Notes: generated by a model not told the origin, from the sequence alone. DNA of 15,993 nucleotides from Thermoplasmata archaeon (GCA_030655715.1 JAUSPR010000024.1:1-15993), one strand, 5' to 3'; positions 1 through 7,541 are shown, counted from the first letter of the stretch. Made by a program: numbers and translations.

Positions 1-352
1 TGATTTTATTGTAAACAGAGTCGTACTTGCCGGGTTCTACCCTGAGGTACATCAGGTATCTCTGGAGATCCTTTGGATGTCCTTCCGGTAGCGGGAAATA
101 AATCGGGCTCATTATGGGAATTGTCCTTGTCTCGCGTACCGTTGCCATTGCGTTAAGGCTTTTGACGAACATTTTCTCAATCGCATCGAGGTTTTTAACA
201 TCCAGTACGATGCTCAAATATTCCTTCCCCTCCTGCCTGATTGCATATAGCGGCGTTACATCATCCCAGTAGAGATTCCTCTTCTCGGATTCGACCATTT
301 TACACATGTCACTTAACGATCCCTTAGGATACAATCTGATCAATACTAACAT
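1..352 (-). CDS. Partial gene: tandem Lrp/AsnC-type ligand-binding (RAM-like) domain protein, no HTH
   Basis: This is the N-terminal 117 residues of a minus-strand gene that runs off the left edge. The ATG is preceded by a perfect AGGAGG ribosome binding site about 7 bases upstream. The protein opens directly with a beta strand (MLVLIRLYPKG) and has no helix-turn-helix. Residues 1-80 have a beta-alpha-beta pattern ending in VRETRTIPIM, much like the end of an AsnC/Lrp ligand-binding domain. A second similar strand (RYLMYLRVEPGKYD) begins near residue 98, suggesting a tandem pair of ferredoxin-like domains. Stand-alone domains of this kind in archaea are usually small-molecule sensors or partners of Lrp regulators. 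The call rests on fold pattern rather than a signature motif, so another ferredoxin-like family is possible. It is divergent from sucC. Confidence 0.45.
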   Translation of the reverse strand, partial: MLVLIRLYPKGSLSDMCKMVESEKRNLYWDDVTPLYAIRQEGKEYLSIVLDVKNLDAIEKMFVKSLNAMATVRETRTIPIMSPIYFPLPEGHPKDLQRYLMYLRVEPGKYDSVYNKI

Positions 353-434
353 TTATTTTCCTCCTTTTTGTAATTTGGAATGTTCGTAATAGGTTTGTTA
401 TCTATTTAATAATTATGGCATTGAATAATTCATG

Positions 435-449
435 GTATAAAATTTATAC
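435..449. promoter_or_regulatory. AT-rich palindrome containing TATA-like boxes on both strands
   Basis: GTATAAA-A-TTTATAC is a perfect odd palindrome between the divergent partial gene and sucC. It reads as a TATA box on either strand. On the minus strand it would place a start near 415, giving a leader of about 60 bases to the gene at 352. On the plus strand it lies over 100 bases before sucC, and a nearer box (ATTATTTATG, 523-532) would place a start near 553, about 28 bases before the sucC start. It could be a bidirectional core promoter or an operator overlapping one. This is read from sequence only. Confidence 0.35.
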
Positions 450-580
450 AAAAATACAGTATCTATCTGGGAAATGTGATAAATAAAGCATTAAAGTATC
501 CAGAACGTGATTAATAGTTACAATTATTTATGTGGTAAGACTCATGGTTGGATGAAAGATACAAGTCCAGAGGTGTTAGA

Positions 581-1747
581 TTGAAGATACATGAATATCA
601 GGCCAAGGAACTTTTCAGAAAATATAACATACCGGTGCCAGAGGGCCGTGCGGCCAGCACCCCCGAGGAAGCCAAGCAGATTGCCGAATCAATTCCCGGT
701 CCATACGTGGTGAAAGCGCAGATACATGCAGGGGGGCGGGGGAAAGGCGGCGGGATAAAACCAGCCTCCAATTCATCAGAGGCCGAGGCCGCTGCGAAGC
801 AGATTCTCGGAATGAACCTGATCACCCACCAGACAGGCCCGGAGGGCAAGATAGTCCAGAAGGTATTGGTCGAAACCGCCTCTGACATCGCGCGTGAAAT
901 CTACCTGGGTGCAGTGATAGACAGGGAACGGTCGCAAGTTGTAATAATTTCTTCAACCGAGGGCGGTATGGAGATAGAAACGGTCGCGGCCAAAACACCG
1001 GAGAAGATTCATAAGACTTGGATCGATCCAGCCGTTGGCCTGATGCCTTTCCAGGCAAGGAGCATTTGCTTCGGACTCGGATTGGAGGGCCAGGCGCACA
1101 AGGACGGCGTAACATGCATTCAGAACCTCTACAGGATGTTCGTATCCGAAGACCTCACCCTGGCAGAAATAAATCCTTTCGTGGTCACCAAGGATGGAAA
1201 AATATTGGCACTGGATGCGAAGGTTAACCTGGACAACGATGCGTTCTTCAGGCATAAAGGACACTCAGAACTCAGGGACTTCAACGAGGAGGACCCGCTT
1301 GAGGTTGAGGCCTCCAAACACAATCTCAATTACATAAAACTTTCAGGCTCGGTCGGCTGCATGGTGAACGGCGCTGGCCTGGCCATGGCGACCATGGACC
1401 TCATCAAGCTTTCGGGCAGCAATCCCGCGAACTTTCTTGATGTCGGCGGAACCGCGTCCAGTGAGGCAGTGGAAAACGCCTTCAGAATACTGATGATGGA
1501 CAAAAGCGTAAAATGCGTTCTGATAAATATATTCGGTGGAATAGTCCGATGTGACAGGGTTGCGACAGGCGTGGTGGAGGCCATCAGAAATATTGGCAAT
1601 GTCGAAGTGCCAATAGTGGCGCGCCTGGAAGGTACGAACGCCAAGGAAGGCATCGAAATACTTCAGAATTCTGGTCTGCCATTCCATACTATTTCTGGAT
1701 TTAGGGAAGCTGCTGAAAAGGCAGTAGAACTTGCCGGAGGTGCATAA
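581..1747 (+). CDS. sucC: Succinyl-CoA synthetase (ADP/GDP-forming), beta subunit
   Basis: This is the ATP-grasp subunit of succinyl-CoA ligase, which interconverts succinyl-CoA + NDP + Pi and succinate + CoA + NTP in the cytoplasm. I start it at the TTG at 581, not the in-frame TTG at 548. The protein then opens MKIHEYQAKELF like the family, is 388 residues long (as in E. coli), and has GAGGTG five bases upstream. The nucleotide-binding stretch VVKAQIHAGGRGKGGG lies near residues 43-58. The C-terminal CoA-ligase domain carries FLDVGGTASSEAV and NIFGGIVRCD, the loop that meets the phosphohistidine of the alpha subunit. The stop codon is immediately followed by the sucD ATG, so the two subunits are co-translated. 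Whether it uses ADP or GDP cannot be read from sequence. Confidence 0.96.
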   Translation: MKIHEYQAKELFRKYNIPVPEGRAASTPEEAKQIAESIPGPYVVKAQIHAGGRGKGGGIKPASNSSEAEAAAKQILGMNLITHQTGPEGKIVQKVLVETASDIAREIYLGAVIDRERSQVVIISSTEGGMEIETVAAKTPEKIHKTWIDPAVGLMPFQARSICFGLGLEGQAHKDGVTCIQNLYRMFVSEDLTLAEINPFVVTKDGKILALDAKVNLDNDAFFRHKGHSELRDFNEEDPLEVEASKHNLNYIKLSGSVGCMVNGAGLAMATMDLIKLSGSNPANFLDVGGTASSEAVENAFRILMMDKSVKCVLINIFGGIVRCDRVATGVVEAIRNIGNVEVPIVARLEGTNAKEGIEILQNSGLPFHTISGFREAAEKAVELAGGA

Positions 1748-2617
1748 ATGTCAATTCTTCTAACTGGCGAGACAAGGGCATTAGTTCAGGGCCTGGGAAA
1801 GGAGGGACAGTTCCATGCAGAGCGAATGCTCCAATACGGGACAAAACTTGTGGGCGGTATTCGTCCAGGAAAGGCTGGCGAGGATGTTCTCGGATTGCCT
1901 GCATTCAATACTGTTGAGGATGCGGTGGCTGAAACAGGAGCCAATGCCTCAATTATTTTTGTTCCAGCTCCATTTGCCGCTGATGCGGCCATCGAGGCAA
2001 TTGAAGCAAAGCTAGACCTCATTGTCCTTATTACCGAGGGTATTCCACCGCTGGACATGCTGAAAGTCAAGCAATTACTGAAACATAGCAAGACCAGATT
2101 GATAGGGCCGAATTGCCCTGGCATCATCACCCCGGAAATTGGCAAACTGGGAATCATGCCAGTGGAGATATACAACCCTGGAAGATGCGGCGTGATTTCC
2201 CGTTCTGGAACGCTGACGTATGAAGTTGCCGCCCAAATAACCAATGCCGGTTTAGGACAGAGCACCTGCCTGGGCATTGGCGGTGACCCCATCATAGGAA
2301 CCACGCACAAGGACGCTCTGGAACTTTTCAACAATGATCCTGAAACCGATATGGTCGCCCTCATCGGAGAAATTGGTGGTTCAGACGAGGAAATCGCCGC
2401 AAAATATATTAAGAAACACATGAAAAAACCGGTTGTCGCATTCATAGCAGGAAGCACTGCACCCCCAGGAAAGCGCATGGGCCATGCCGGCGCCATTATC
2501 GCTGGTGGTAAAGGAACAGCTGCTGAGAAAAAGAAAGCCCTGAGAAATGCCGGCGTTACTGTCTGCGACTCGCCTGCAGACATTGGGATTACTGCGAAGA
2601 AAGTGCTGGAAGGGTGA
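1748..2617 (+). CDS. sucD: Succinyl-CoA synthetase, alpha subunit
   Basis: This is the CoA-binding, phosphohistidine-carrying subunit that pairs with SucC. It is 289 residues, the same length as the E. coli protein. The N-terminal Rossmann CoA-binding domain begins [20 protein letters not shown]. Family motifs include [11 protein letters not shown] near residue 120, [21 protein letters not shown], and [12 protein letters not shown] with the catalytic His at residue 246. It begins directly at the end of sucC with no gap. No further gene follows on this strand; T-rich runs downstream (for example 2701-2705) are candidate termination sites. The enzyme may serve an oxidative or reductive C4 pathway together with the fumarase encoded at 11506-12950, although the two loci are on opposite strands and have separate promoters. 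Confidence 0.96.
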   Translation: MSILLTGETRALVQGLGKEGQFHAERMLQYGTKLVGGIRPGKAGEDVLGLPAFNTVEDAVAETGANASIIFVPAPFAADAAIEAIEAKLDLIVLITEGIPPLDMLKVKQLLKHSKTRLIGPNCPGIITPEIGKLGIMPVEIYNPGRCGVISRSGTLTYEVAAQITNAGLGQSTCLGIGGDPIIGTTHKDALELFNNDPETDMVALIGEIGGSDEEIAAKYIKKHMKKPVVAFIAGSTAPPGKRMGHAGAIIAGGKGTAAEKKKALRNAGVTVCDSPADIGITAKKVLEG

Positions 2618-2855
2618 ATAACTCATAGAGTCTTGCGTCTACATGAGCTTGTCAAGAATTAAGTGATATTGAGATTAATAGTGAGGGTCTAGGGTCTAAG
2701 TTTTTATCCAAAAATGATAGGGTCTTTGTTTACATACAAGTATAAATGGTCTAGGCGGATGGCGTTTTTATCGGAAGCCAGATGCGCATTAATAGCACCC
2801 TAGCCCCTTACTTTCACTAAAAAGTTGACAGACTCGTCTACATGACAATTGTTCA
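2618..2855. other. Convergent intergenic region with repeated AGGGTCT and T-runs
   Basis: This stretch separates the converging ends of sucD (+) and the DtxR gene (-). AGGGTCT occurs in tandem at 2684-2697 and again at 2719-2725, with a related TGGTCT at 2747. TTTTT at 2701-2705 follows the tandem copy on the plus strand, and the AAAAA at 2819-2823 gives a T5 run on the minus strand. Both fit archaeal T-run termination. A TATA-like AGTATAAAT (2739-2747) on the plus strand could drive a small RNA, and GGTCTAGG (2748-2755) can pair imperfectly with the CCCTAGCC near 2798-2805. No protein-coding gene is supported here. Confidence 0.3.
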
Positions 2856-3365
2856 TCACTTGCTTTTATTACCCTTTTTTCCATGAACAGGACACTCATC
2901 ACTGGTATCTCGGGTACACTCGACATATCTCCCGGTCTCATAATAATAATTGAAATGCTCCAGCCACCTCGGTTCCTTTTCTTTAATTTGAACGAACTCG
3001 ACGAACTTCGTCAATCTATCCAATGTCTCAGGGTTCAAAACGTGCTCCACCCTACAGGCGTCCATATCGGCAATTTTATCATCTACACCAAGGATTAAAA
3101 GAAAATCTTGGAGCATCTGGTGTTTCTTCCTAGTGTTTTTGGCAATCTTTTTTCCTTTAGAGGTTAATGTGGCTCCGCCATATTTTTCGTAATTGATATA
3201 TCCGTCTTCACTCAACTTCTGAAACATCTCTGTGACGCTGGAAGGCCCCACTCCCAAAATCTCAGAAACATCTTTTACTCGGGCATATCCCTTTAGTCCA
3301 ATTATGGAATCTATTGCCTCTAAATAATCTTCGCTTCTTTCTGTTGCCATGTTCATCCCGGCCAT
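2856..3365 (-). CDS. DtxR/MntR-family metal-dependent transcriptional repressor
   Basis: This is a metal-sensing repressor with an N-terminal winged helix (about residues 6-65; ARVKDVSEILGVGPSSVTEMFQKL is the helix-turn-helix region) followed by a helical dimerisation domain. Ligand positions look intact but mixed. The N-terminal SEDYLEAI matches the Asp/Glu pair of MntR, the domain 2 His is present (KKHQML), and CRVEH supplies the Cys/Glu/His set of DtxR. This makes it a working sensor of Fe(II) or Mn(II), but the metal is undecided. A Cys/His tail (CTRDTSDECPVHGKK) is unusual and may add a site. ATGs at 3365, 3356 and 3350 are all possible starts; no ribosome site is clear, and leaderless translation is plausible. 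A palindrome (3376-3390) sits just upstream. It lies 70 bases downstream of the feo operon on the same strand. Confidence 0.88.
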   Translation of the reverse strand: MAGMNMATERSEDYLEAIDSIIGLKGYARVKDVSEILGVGPSSVTEMFQKLSEDGYINYEKYGGATLTSKGKKIAKNTRKKHQMLQDFLLILGVDDKIADMDACRVEHVLNPETLDRLTKFVEFVQIKEKEPRWLEHFNYYYETGRYVECTRDTSDECPVHGKKGNKSK

Positions 3366-3375
3366 TTTTGGATTG

Positions 3376-3390
3376 CCGAATTATATTCGG
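3376..3390. promoter_or_regulatory. Palindromic operator candidate upstream of the DtxR gene
   Basis: CCGAAT-TAT-ATTCGG is a perfect inverted repeat with six-base arms and a three-base spacer, 11-26 bases upstream of the DtxR start candidates. The centre doubles as a TATA-like element (AATATAATT on the minus strand), so a bound repressor would block promoter access. A 15-base relative, CCGAATTTATATCGG, is present at the feo promoter. Autoregulation by the DtxR protein is inferred from this sharing. Confidence 0.55.
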
Positions 3391-3435
3391 AGATGATAAT
3401 GAGAGGATTGTACTTAATGATTACTTCTCTGGAGA

Positions 3436-3894
3436 TTACCATCTTACCCTCGGCACGAACATTCCAGTTCTTTTTTTATAATCCAAATAATCTCTCCCAT
3501 GCAGCCCTATCATTTGCCTCTCTTCAATTCTGCTATCTATGTACCATATTGGAATAAATATTGCCATGATTACAAACCAGGCCAAAGAGAAAAACAAAAG
3601 CCCAACCCCAGAGAGCATGATATAAATGGCAACATACATCGGATGTCTCACATATTTGAATGGCCCATTTGTTACCAACTCTTTATCAAAAAAGGCATGG
3701 CGCATGTAGTAACCCACGTACATCCAAAAGATAAATCCACCCGCCGTTAAGAGTGTTCCCAAGAAAAGAATTCCAGCATTCGAGGCTGATATTGGTGGAC
3801 AGTTAGTGAAATGCTGCCCTAAATACAAGCAAACACCTTGAACGACCCAGAGGGCTCTTGGAAGGATTTCGATTGCCCAGTTCTTTCTAGTCAT
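3436..3894 (-). CDS. ICMT/PEMT-like integral membrane methyltransferase
   Basis: This is a small membrane methyltransferase of the isoprenylcysteine carboxyl methyltransferase family, 152 residues with three to four hydrophobic segments (for example around residues 10-30, 42-65 and 90-120). The SAM-binding signature is clear: NGPFKYVRHPMYVA in the middle, then EERQMIGLHGRDYLDYKKRT near the C-terminus, where the paired Glu and the Tyr-Lys run are typical. The substrate cannot be read from sequence; archaeal members have been left as generic membrane or lipid methyltransferases. It overlaps the upstream short DtxR gene by 8 bases, so it belongs to the feo transcript. Why a methyltransferase ends an iron-uptake operon is unclear. 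It could modify a lipid or a protein near the transporter, or simply be a passenger. Confidence 0.8.
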   Translation of the reverse strand: MTRKNWAIEILPRALWVVQGVCLYLGQHFTNCPPISASNAGILFLGTLLTAGGFIFWMYVGYYMRHAFFDKELVTNGPFKYVRHPMYVAIYIMLSGVGLLFFSLAWFVIMAIFIPIWYIDSRIEERQMIGLHGRDYLDYKKRTGMFVPRVRW

Positions 3895-4264
3895 TCTGCC
3901 CCTCCTGGTTTTTTAGAAAATTACGAATATATTCAATGCACCTATCAGTCATTACCGGTTCAAGCTTCTTGCATTCGATTTCTGCCAAGTCTTGTGGTGC
4001 ACCTATGCACAATAGAAGTCTTCTGAGTGTATTCTGTCTCGCTATAGTTTTCTCGCCAATCTTTTTTCCCTTCTCTGTAAGTTTTACGCCTCGATAAGGT
4101 ATATACTCTACAACGCCTTCTTTTGCCATCTTGTGAAAGGCTTCAGTAACTGAAGGAGGACTATACCCTAACACCTTTGCAACATCTGAGGTTCTTACAA
4201 ATTCTTTTTCTCCACCTGTTTCATATATTGCCATCATGTAAATTTTCATCATGGTTTCCATCAT
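3887..4264 (-). CDS. Short DtxR-family paralogue lacking most metal ligands
   Basis: The protein is 125 residues with a winged-helix domain (EFVRTSDVAKVLGYSPPSVTEA, then GVKLTEKGKKIGE) and a truncated dimerisation helix region. Aligned without gaps to the full DtxR at 2856-3365, the His of KKHQML is Gln (ARQNTL), and CRVEH becomes KKLEP. The Cys and the second His are therefore lost and only the Glu remains. It probably cannot bind metal in the usual way and may be a constitutive or partner-dependent regulator. I choose the ATG at 4264, which overlaps the upstream FeoC-like stop as ATGA; an in-frame TTG at 4273 is less likely. The gene lies inside the feo operon between the FeoC-like and methyltransferase genes. 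Confidence 0.78.
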   Translation of the reverse strand: MMETMMKIYMMAIYETGGEKEFVRTSDVAKVLGYSPPSVTEAFHKMAKEGVVEYIPYRGVKLTEKGKKIGEKTIARQNTLRRLLLCIGAPQDLAEIECKKLEPVMTDRCIEYIRNFLKNQEGQND

Positions 4265-4539
4265 ATCCCACAAACCCTCTTTCCTTTCTCCGTGAGCTGG
4301 TACGTAACGATTTTCATGCTCATGGTCCTAGGCACATCAGAGCACGTTTTTGCAGAGGGGCAGAGGGCGCAGCCACCATTTGCCCTAGTGTCCATTACAT
4401 CTTCTGCTGTTATGTAACCCATATGTTTCATCATATGCATTCGATTTTTCAATTCGTCCTGGCTTATGCTCAGGTTCTGGGCCATTTCAATAAGACTGAA
4501 ATCTCCTTTGGACATCAGTTTCAAGATTTCTTTTATCAT
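4261..4539 (-). CDS. FeoC-like winged-helix protein with a Cys cluster
   Basis: This is a 92-residue protein with an N-terminal winged helix (MIKEILKLMSKGDFSLIEMA, then a second helix at SQDELKNRMHMMKHMGYI). A cysteine cluster follows, CALCPSAKTC near residues 57-66 (C-x2-C-x5-C), with one more Cys three residues from the C-terminus. FeoC proteins have this architecture and carry an oxygen-sensitive Fe-S cluster thought to act on FeoB stability or on regulation. A good GAGGGT site precedes the ATG. Position downstream of feoB and the membrane gene, and directly upstream of a DtxR paralogue, fits a sensor role for iron or redox. The spacing of the cysteines differs somewhat from enterobacterial FeoC, so FeoC-like is the safer name. 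Confidence 0.75.
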   Translation of the reverse strand: MIKEILKLMSKGDFSLIEMAQNLSISQDELKNRMHMMKHMGYITAEDVMDTRANGGCALCPSAKTCSDVPRTMSMKIVTYQLTEKGKRVCGI

Positions 4540-4551
4540 TATTTACCCTCT

Positions 4552-5010
4552 CTATGCTCCGGCCTTCGAAACACCTCTAAGTGTGAATTTGTCTTTCCAG
4601 GCGAGAAAACCCATGAGGGCTAGGATTCCCAAGTACAATCCAGGTTTCACATCGTCCAGTGGTGTCCAACTCTCTAAGTCCTCCATTCCCAAGCCATATG
4701 TGCATAATGCATCAGCGCCCATTATCAGGAGATAGATGACCACAAAGACCAGTGACAGCAGTATCCCGAAATAGATGAATGCGACGCCATCGTTAGTCCC
4801 AGCTTTCAGCTCTTTGTAGCCATAAAGGAATATGGCACCGATTACAAGAAGAACACAACCGCCAAAGATATCAGCCGGTATGAGCAGGGCATCGGTTATT
4901 CCTGATTCCAGCCCCAAACCTACGATCATCTGGATGATTCCAAATAGGATATAAATTATTCCTACCATCAATGCAAACGCCATTTTGTTTTTATTTTCAC
5001 TGCTTACCGC
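4552..5010 (-). CDS. Four-helix membrane protein of the feo operon, function unknown
   Basis: I do not recognise a named family. From the ATG at 5010 the protein has 152 residues: a short polar N-terminus (MAVSSENKNKM), then four hydrophobic segments near residues 11-35, 42-66, 78-103 and 125-142. An acidic loop (GMEDLESWTPLDD) sits between segments three and four. The short C-terminal tail is basic. The ATG lies 4 bases after the feoB stop, with GGTGGT just upstream; further upstream in-frame ATGs would overlap feoB and are less likely. Being the next gene after feoB and ahead of the FeoC-like gene, it is a candidate accessory subunit of the Fe(II) transporter. That is a context inference only. 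Confidence 0.72.
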   Translation of the reverse strand, partial: AVSSENKNKMAFALMVGIIYILFGIIQMIVGLGLESGITDALLIPADIFGGCVLLVIGAIFLYGYKELKAGTNDGVAFIYFGILLSLVFVVIYLLIMGADALCTYGLGMEDLESWTPLDDVKPGLYLGILALMGFLAWKDKFTLRGVSKAGA

Positions 5011-5014
5011 CATT

Positions 5015-7021
5015 TCAACCACCATATCCCAATGCGCTTCCAACTTGATAAATTATAAATGCGGCAACCCATGCTAATATCGTGCCATACGCTAATGCGA
5101 ATAATGTCCATTTCCAGGAGCCGGTTTCTTTCTTTATTACGCCAACGGCCGCAATACAGGGCATGTACAATAAGGTAAACACCATCAAGCCAAGAGCATT
5201 GGCAGGATAGATGCCTGACGATTCAGAATCCGCTAAAGTGTCTGAAAGGGCCCCCTCATCTTCTCCGACCCCATAAAGGGTGCCTAGACCGCCTATCACA
5301 ATCTCCTTGGCCACGAAACCGAATATCAGCGCAACGGCTATTCTCCAGTCAAAGCCAAGAGGCGCAAATATAGGCGCTATGACCTTCCCTAAAACTCCTG
5401 CATAGCTGCCCTCACTTCCGTATTCCACACCGGCTGGTAAACTGGCCAATAACCAGATGAACACTACGCCCAATAATATGATGGTTCCGGCTTTTTTCAG
5501 GTACATCTGACCTCTTTCCCACATGTGAATTACGCTTGTTTTAAGTGTGGGCAGTCTGTAAGGCGGGAGTTCCATGATAAAGGGTGATGGCTTTCCTTTG
5601 AACAAGGTCTTCCTGAACAGCATGGCGGAGAGTATGGCAACCAGGATTCCGAAAGCATACAATGAAAAAATCACACTGCCAGCGGCTCTTCCGAAGAACG
5701 CTCCGGCCAATAACACGTAAACAGGGAGTCTGGCACCGCAGGAAATAAAAGGATTGACAAGTATGGTGATCATTCTATCCTTTCTATCCTCTATCGACCT
5801 TGTAGCCATTATTGCAGGAACATTACAACCAAATCCCATGAGCATCGGGATGAAGGATTTTCCGTGGAGCCCAAGATTGTACATTAGCTTGTCCATGATG
5901 AAAGCGGCTCTTGCCAGATAACCACTGTCTTCAAGAAGAGATATGAGCCAGAATAAGATGAGAATATTTGGTAGGAATATTAGAACCGCACCCACGCCAG
6001 CGATTATCCCATCACCGAGAAGTGAAGGGAGCCATCCGGACCCCATGCCTGATACGGCACCGGCCAGCCATCCGATGCCCATATCGATTATTTCCATGAA
6101 TGGCGTTGCGAACGTGAATGTGATCTCGAACGCCCCCCACATCAAGGCCAAAAATATCGGTATGCCCAGATACTTGTTGGTAACAACCTTATCTATCATG
6201 TCAGAAACAGACATTTTTGGTACGCATGTGGAACAAGTCTGCGGGAGTATGGCTCCTATGGCCTCGTATCTTTTGTCTGCCATCAGGGCTTCCAGCTCGT
6301 CAGTATCAATCGTCTTCAGCTTGTCCTTGATATCAGACTCGATTTTTGAACCCTTGACTTTCTTCAATACTTCCTCATCGTTCTCTAACAGTTTGATGGC
6401 CATCCACCTTGGAGGATATTTCTCAGAGAGTCGTTCATCCTTCTGGATGATGGTCGCCAGTTCGCCAATGTACCTTTCAACCTCTTTCCCGTAACCGACT
6501 ACATGATGGTGATGAGGCCCTTTTTTAACTTCTTCAATGGCTTCATCGAGCAGCTTTTCTATGCCCTCGCCTGTAGAACCCACGGTCGGCACTATTGGTA
6601 TATCCAGAAGGTTGGATAGTTTATCTATGTCTATCTGGTCTCCACGGTCACGGGATAAATCGAACATGTTGAGGGCGATGACAATCCTTGCCCCATGCTC
6701 CATCAACTGTGTGGTGAGGTAGAGATTCCTCTCAAGGTTCGTGGCATCGACAATGTGGATAACCACATCAGGCTTCTCTTCTACAATGTAATCTCTCGCT
6801 ATGACCTCGTCGATAGAGTATGCAGTCAGGCTGTAAGTTCCTGGGAGGTCCACGATCTCTAAGTCCATGCCTTTGTGTTTCCTTGTTCCAACCTTCTTTT
6901 CTACGGTCACGCCAGGCCAGTTCCCGACATGCTGCCTTGCGCCTGTTATCGCGTTGAAAATCGTAGTCTTGCCCACATTCGGGTTGCCTGTCAATGCAAT
7001 CGTAATCTTGTTGTCCTTCAT
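5015..7021 (-). CDS. feoB: Ferrous iron transport protein B (G-protein-coupled Fe(II) transporter)
   Basis: This is the inner-membrane Fe(II) importer with a cytosolic GTPase. Start at the ATG at 7021 gives 668 residues opening MKDNKITIALTGNPNVGKTT. All G motifs are visible: G1 GNPNVGKT (12-19), G2 in GNWPGVTVE (33-41), G3 DLPG (58-61), G4 NMFD (118-121) and G5 GSTGEG (148-153). A spacer domain follows, then the membrane core with both Gate signatures, GFGCNVPA and SCGARLPVY. An added CSTC (263-266) lies just before the first transmembrane helix, which is not a standard FeoB feature. A GPHHHH stretch (168-173) follows the G domain. The gene sits 10 bases after the second feoA, and the feo promoter at 7542-7605 controls it. 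Confidence 0.97.
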   Translation of the reverse strand: MKDNKITIALTGNPNVGKTTIFNAITGARQHVGNWPGVTVEKKVGTRKHKGMDLEIVDLPGTYSLTAYSIDEVIARDYIVEEKPDVVIHIVDATNLERNLYLTTQLMEHGARIVIALNMFDLSRDRGDQIDIDKLSNLLDIPIVPTVGSTGEGIEKLLDEAIEEVKKGPHHHHVVGYGKEVERYIGELATIIQKDERLSEKYPPRWMAIKLLENDEEVLKKVKGSKIESDIKDKLKTIDTDELEALMADKRYEAIGAILPQTCSTCVPKMSVSDMIDKVVTNKYLGIPIFLALMWGAFEITFTFATPFMEIIDMGIGWLAGAVSGMGSGWLPSLLGDGIIAGVGAVLIFLPNILILFWLISLLEDSGYLARAAFIMDKLMYNLGLHGKSFIPMLMGFGCNVPAIMATRSIEDRKDRMITILVNPFISCGARLPVYVLLAGAFFGRAAGSVIFSLYAFGILVAILSAMLFRKTLFKGKPSPFIMELPPYRLPTLKTSVIHMWERGQMYLKKAGTIILLGVVFIWLLASLPAGVEYGSEGSYAGVLGKVIAPIFAPLGFDWRIAVALIFGFVAKEIVIGGLGTLYGVGEDEGALSDTLADSESSGIYPANALGLMVFTLLYMPCIAAVGVIKKETGSWKWTLFALAYGTILAWVAAFIIYQVGSALGYGG

Positions 7022-7031
7022 GTTACCACTC

Positions 7032-7262
7032 TCAGCAATCATCAATCATAATCTTCATGGCCATACCCCTGCCTAATGCATACTTGCTGCCATTGATAAT
7101 AACCATAACTGGTCCTCTGAAATCTGCCCTGAGGATTCTTACTAGAGCCCCCTCAACAAATCCCATTTCTATCAAACGTCTGGTCAATCCCCGACCTGCT
7201 TTTATATGGGAGATTCTGCCTTCTTTGCCTTCCCGCATCATTGTTAAAGGTAGCAATACCAT
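7032..7262 (-). CDS. feoA: FeoA domain protein (second copy)
   Basis: This is a 76-residue SH3-like FeoA protein, the small cytosolic partner of FeoB. Motifs are GRGLTRRLIEMGFVEGALVRIL in the middle and GSKYALGRGMAMKI at the end, which is the usual FeoA core. Start is the ATG at 7262, one base after the stop of the first feoA, with GAGGCGA about five bases upstream; an upstream in-frame ATG at 7295 would give an unusual extension and a long overlap. It lies directly ahead of feoB. The two FeoA copies are clearly diverged, so they probably bind each other or different sites on FeoB rather than being simple duplicates. Confidence 0.93.
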   Translation of the reverse strand: MVLLPLTMMREGKEGRISHIKAGRGLTRRLIEMGFVEGALVRILRADFRGPVMVIINGSKYALGRGMAMKIMIDDC

Positions 7263-7263
7263 A

Positions 7264-7521
7264 TCATTCGCCTCTACCCAACACATCGACGACAACTAGT
7301 TCCGCTTCCGTTTTCCTCATGGTCAAGTTGTAACCTTTCACCTTGAACTCTATGGGATCGCCCATCGGTGCCTTCCTTATCACTTTGACCTCTGCACCGG
7401 GCACTATACCCATGTCAAATATTCTTCTTCTTGCCGCACCTTTCCCTTTTACGTGAATCACTTTTACATTGGTGCCTGGCTCGACTTGAGCAAGGGTGTT
7501 TTCAGGTCTTAGTTCAGCCAT
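7264..7521 (-). CDS. feoA: FeoA domain protein (first copy)
   Basis: This is the first gene of the Feo operon, 85 residues from the ATG at 7521, which has AAGGTGA five bases upstream. A longer frame upstream (to 7566) runs into the operator region and is rejected. The SH3-like FeoA core is visible: VIHVKGKGAARRRIFDMGIVPGAEVKVI, then GDPIEFKVKGYNLTMRKTEAELV. It carries a short N-terminal extension (MAELRPENTLAQVEPG) not seen in the second copy. FeoA is thought to modulate FeoB activity or complex assembly on the cytosolic face. Expression should respond to metal through the palindromes immediately upstream. Confidence 0.93.
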   Translation of the reverse strand: MAELRPENTLAQVEPGTNVKVIHVKGKGAARRRIFDMGIVPGAEVKVIRKAPMGDPIEFKVKGYNLTMRKTEAELVVVDVLGRGE

Positions 7522-7541
7522 TCTTTCACCTTTTTGGTAAT

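Noticed and set aside
1786..2583. Long minus-strand open frame (265 codons) opposite sucD
   Set aside because: It lies wholly opposite a clear sucD in a phase that mirrors its codons, and its product is Met/Pro/Ser-rich with no domain.
5943..6494. Plus-strand open frame of 183 codons opposite feoB
   Set aside because: Shadow of the feoB reading frame; composition is low in charged residues and there is no recognisable motif.
6498..6515. His-rich GPHHHH stretch in FeoB as a special metal-binding site
   Set aside because: Short His runs after the G domain are not distinctive enough to support a separate claim.
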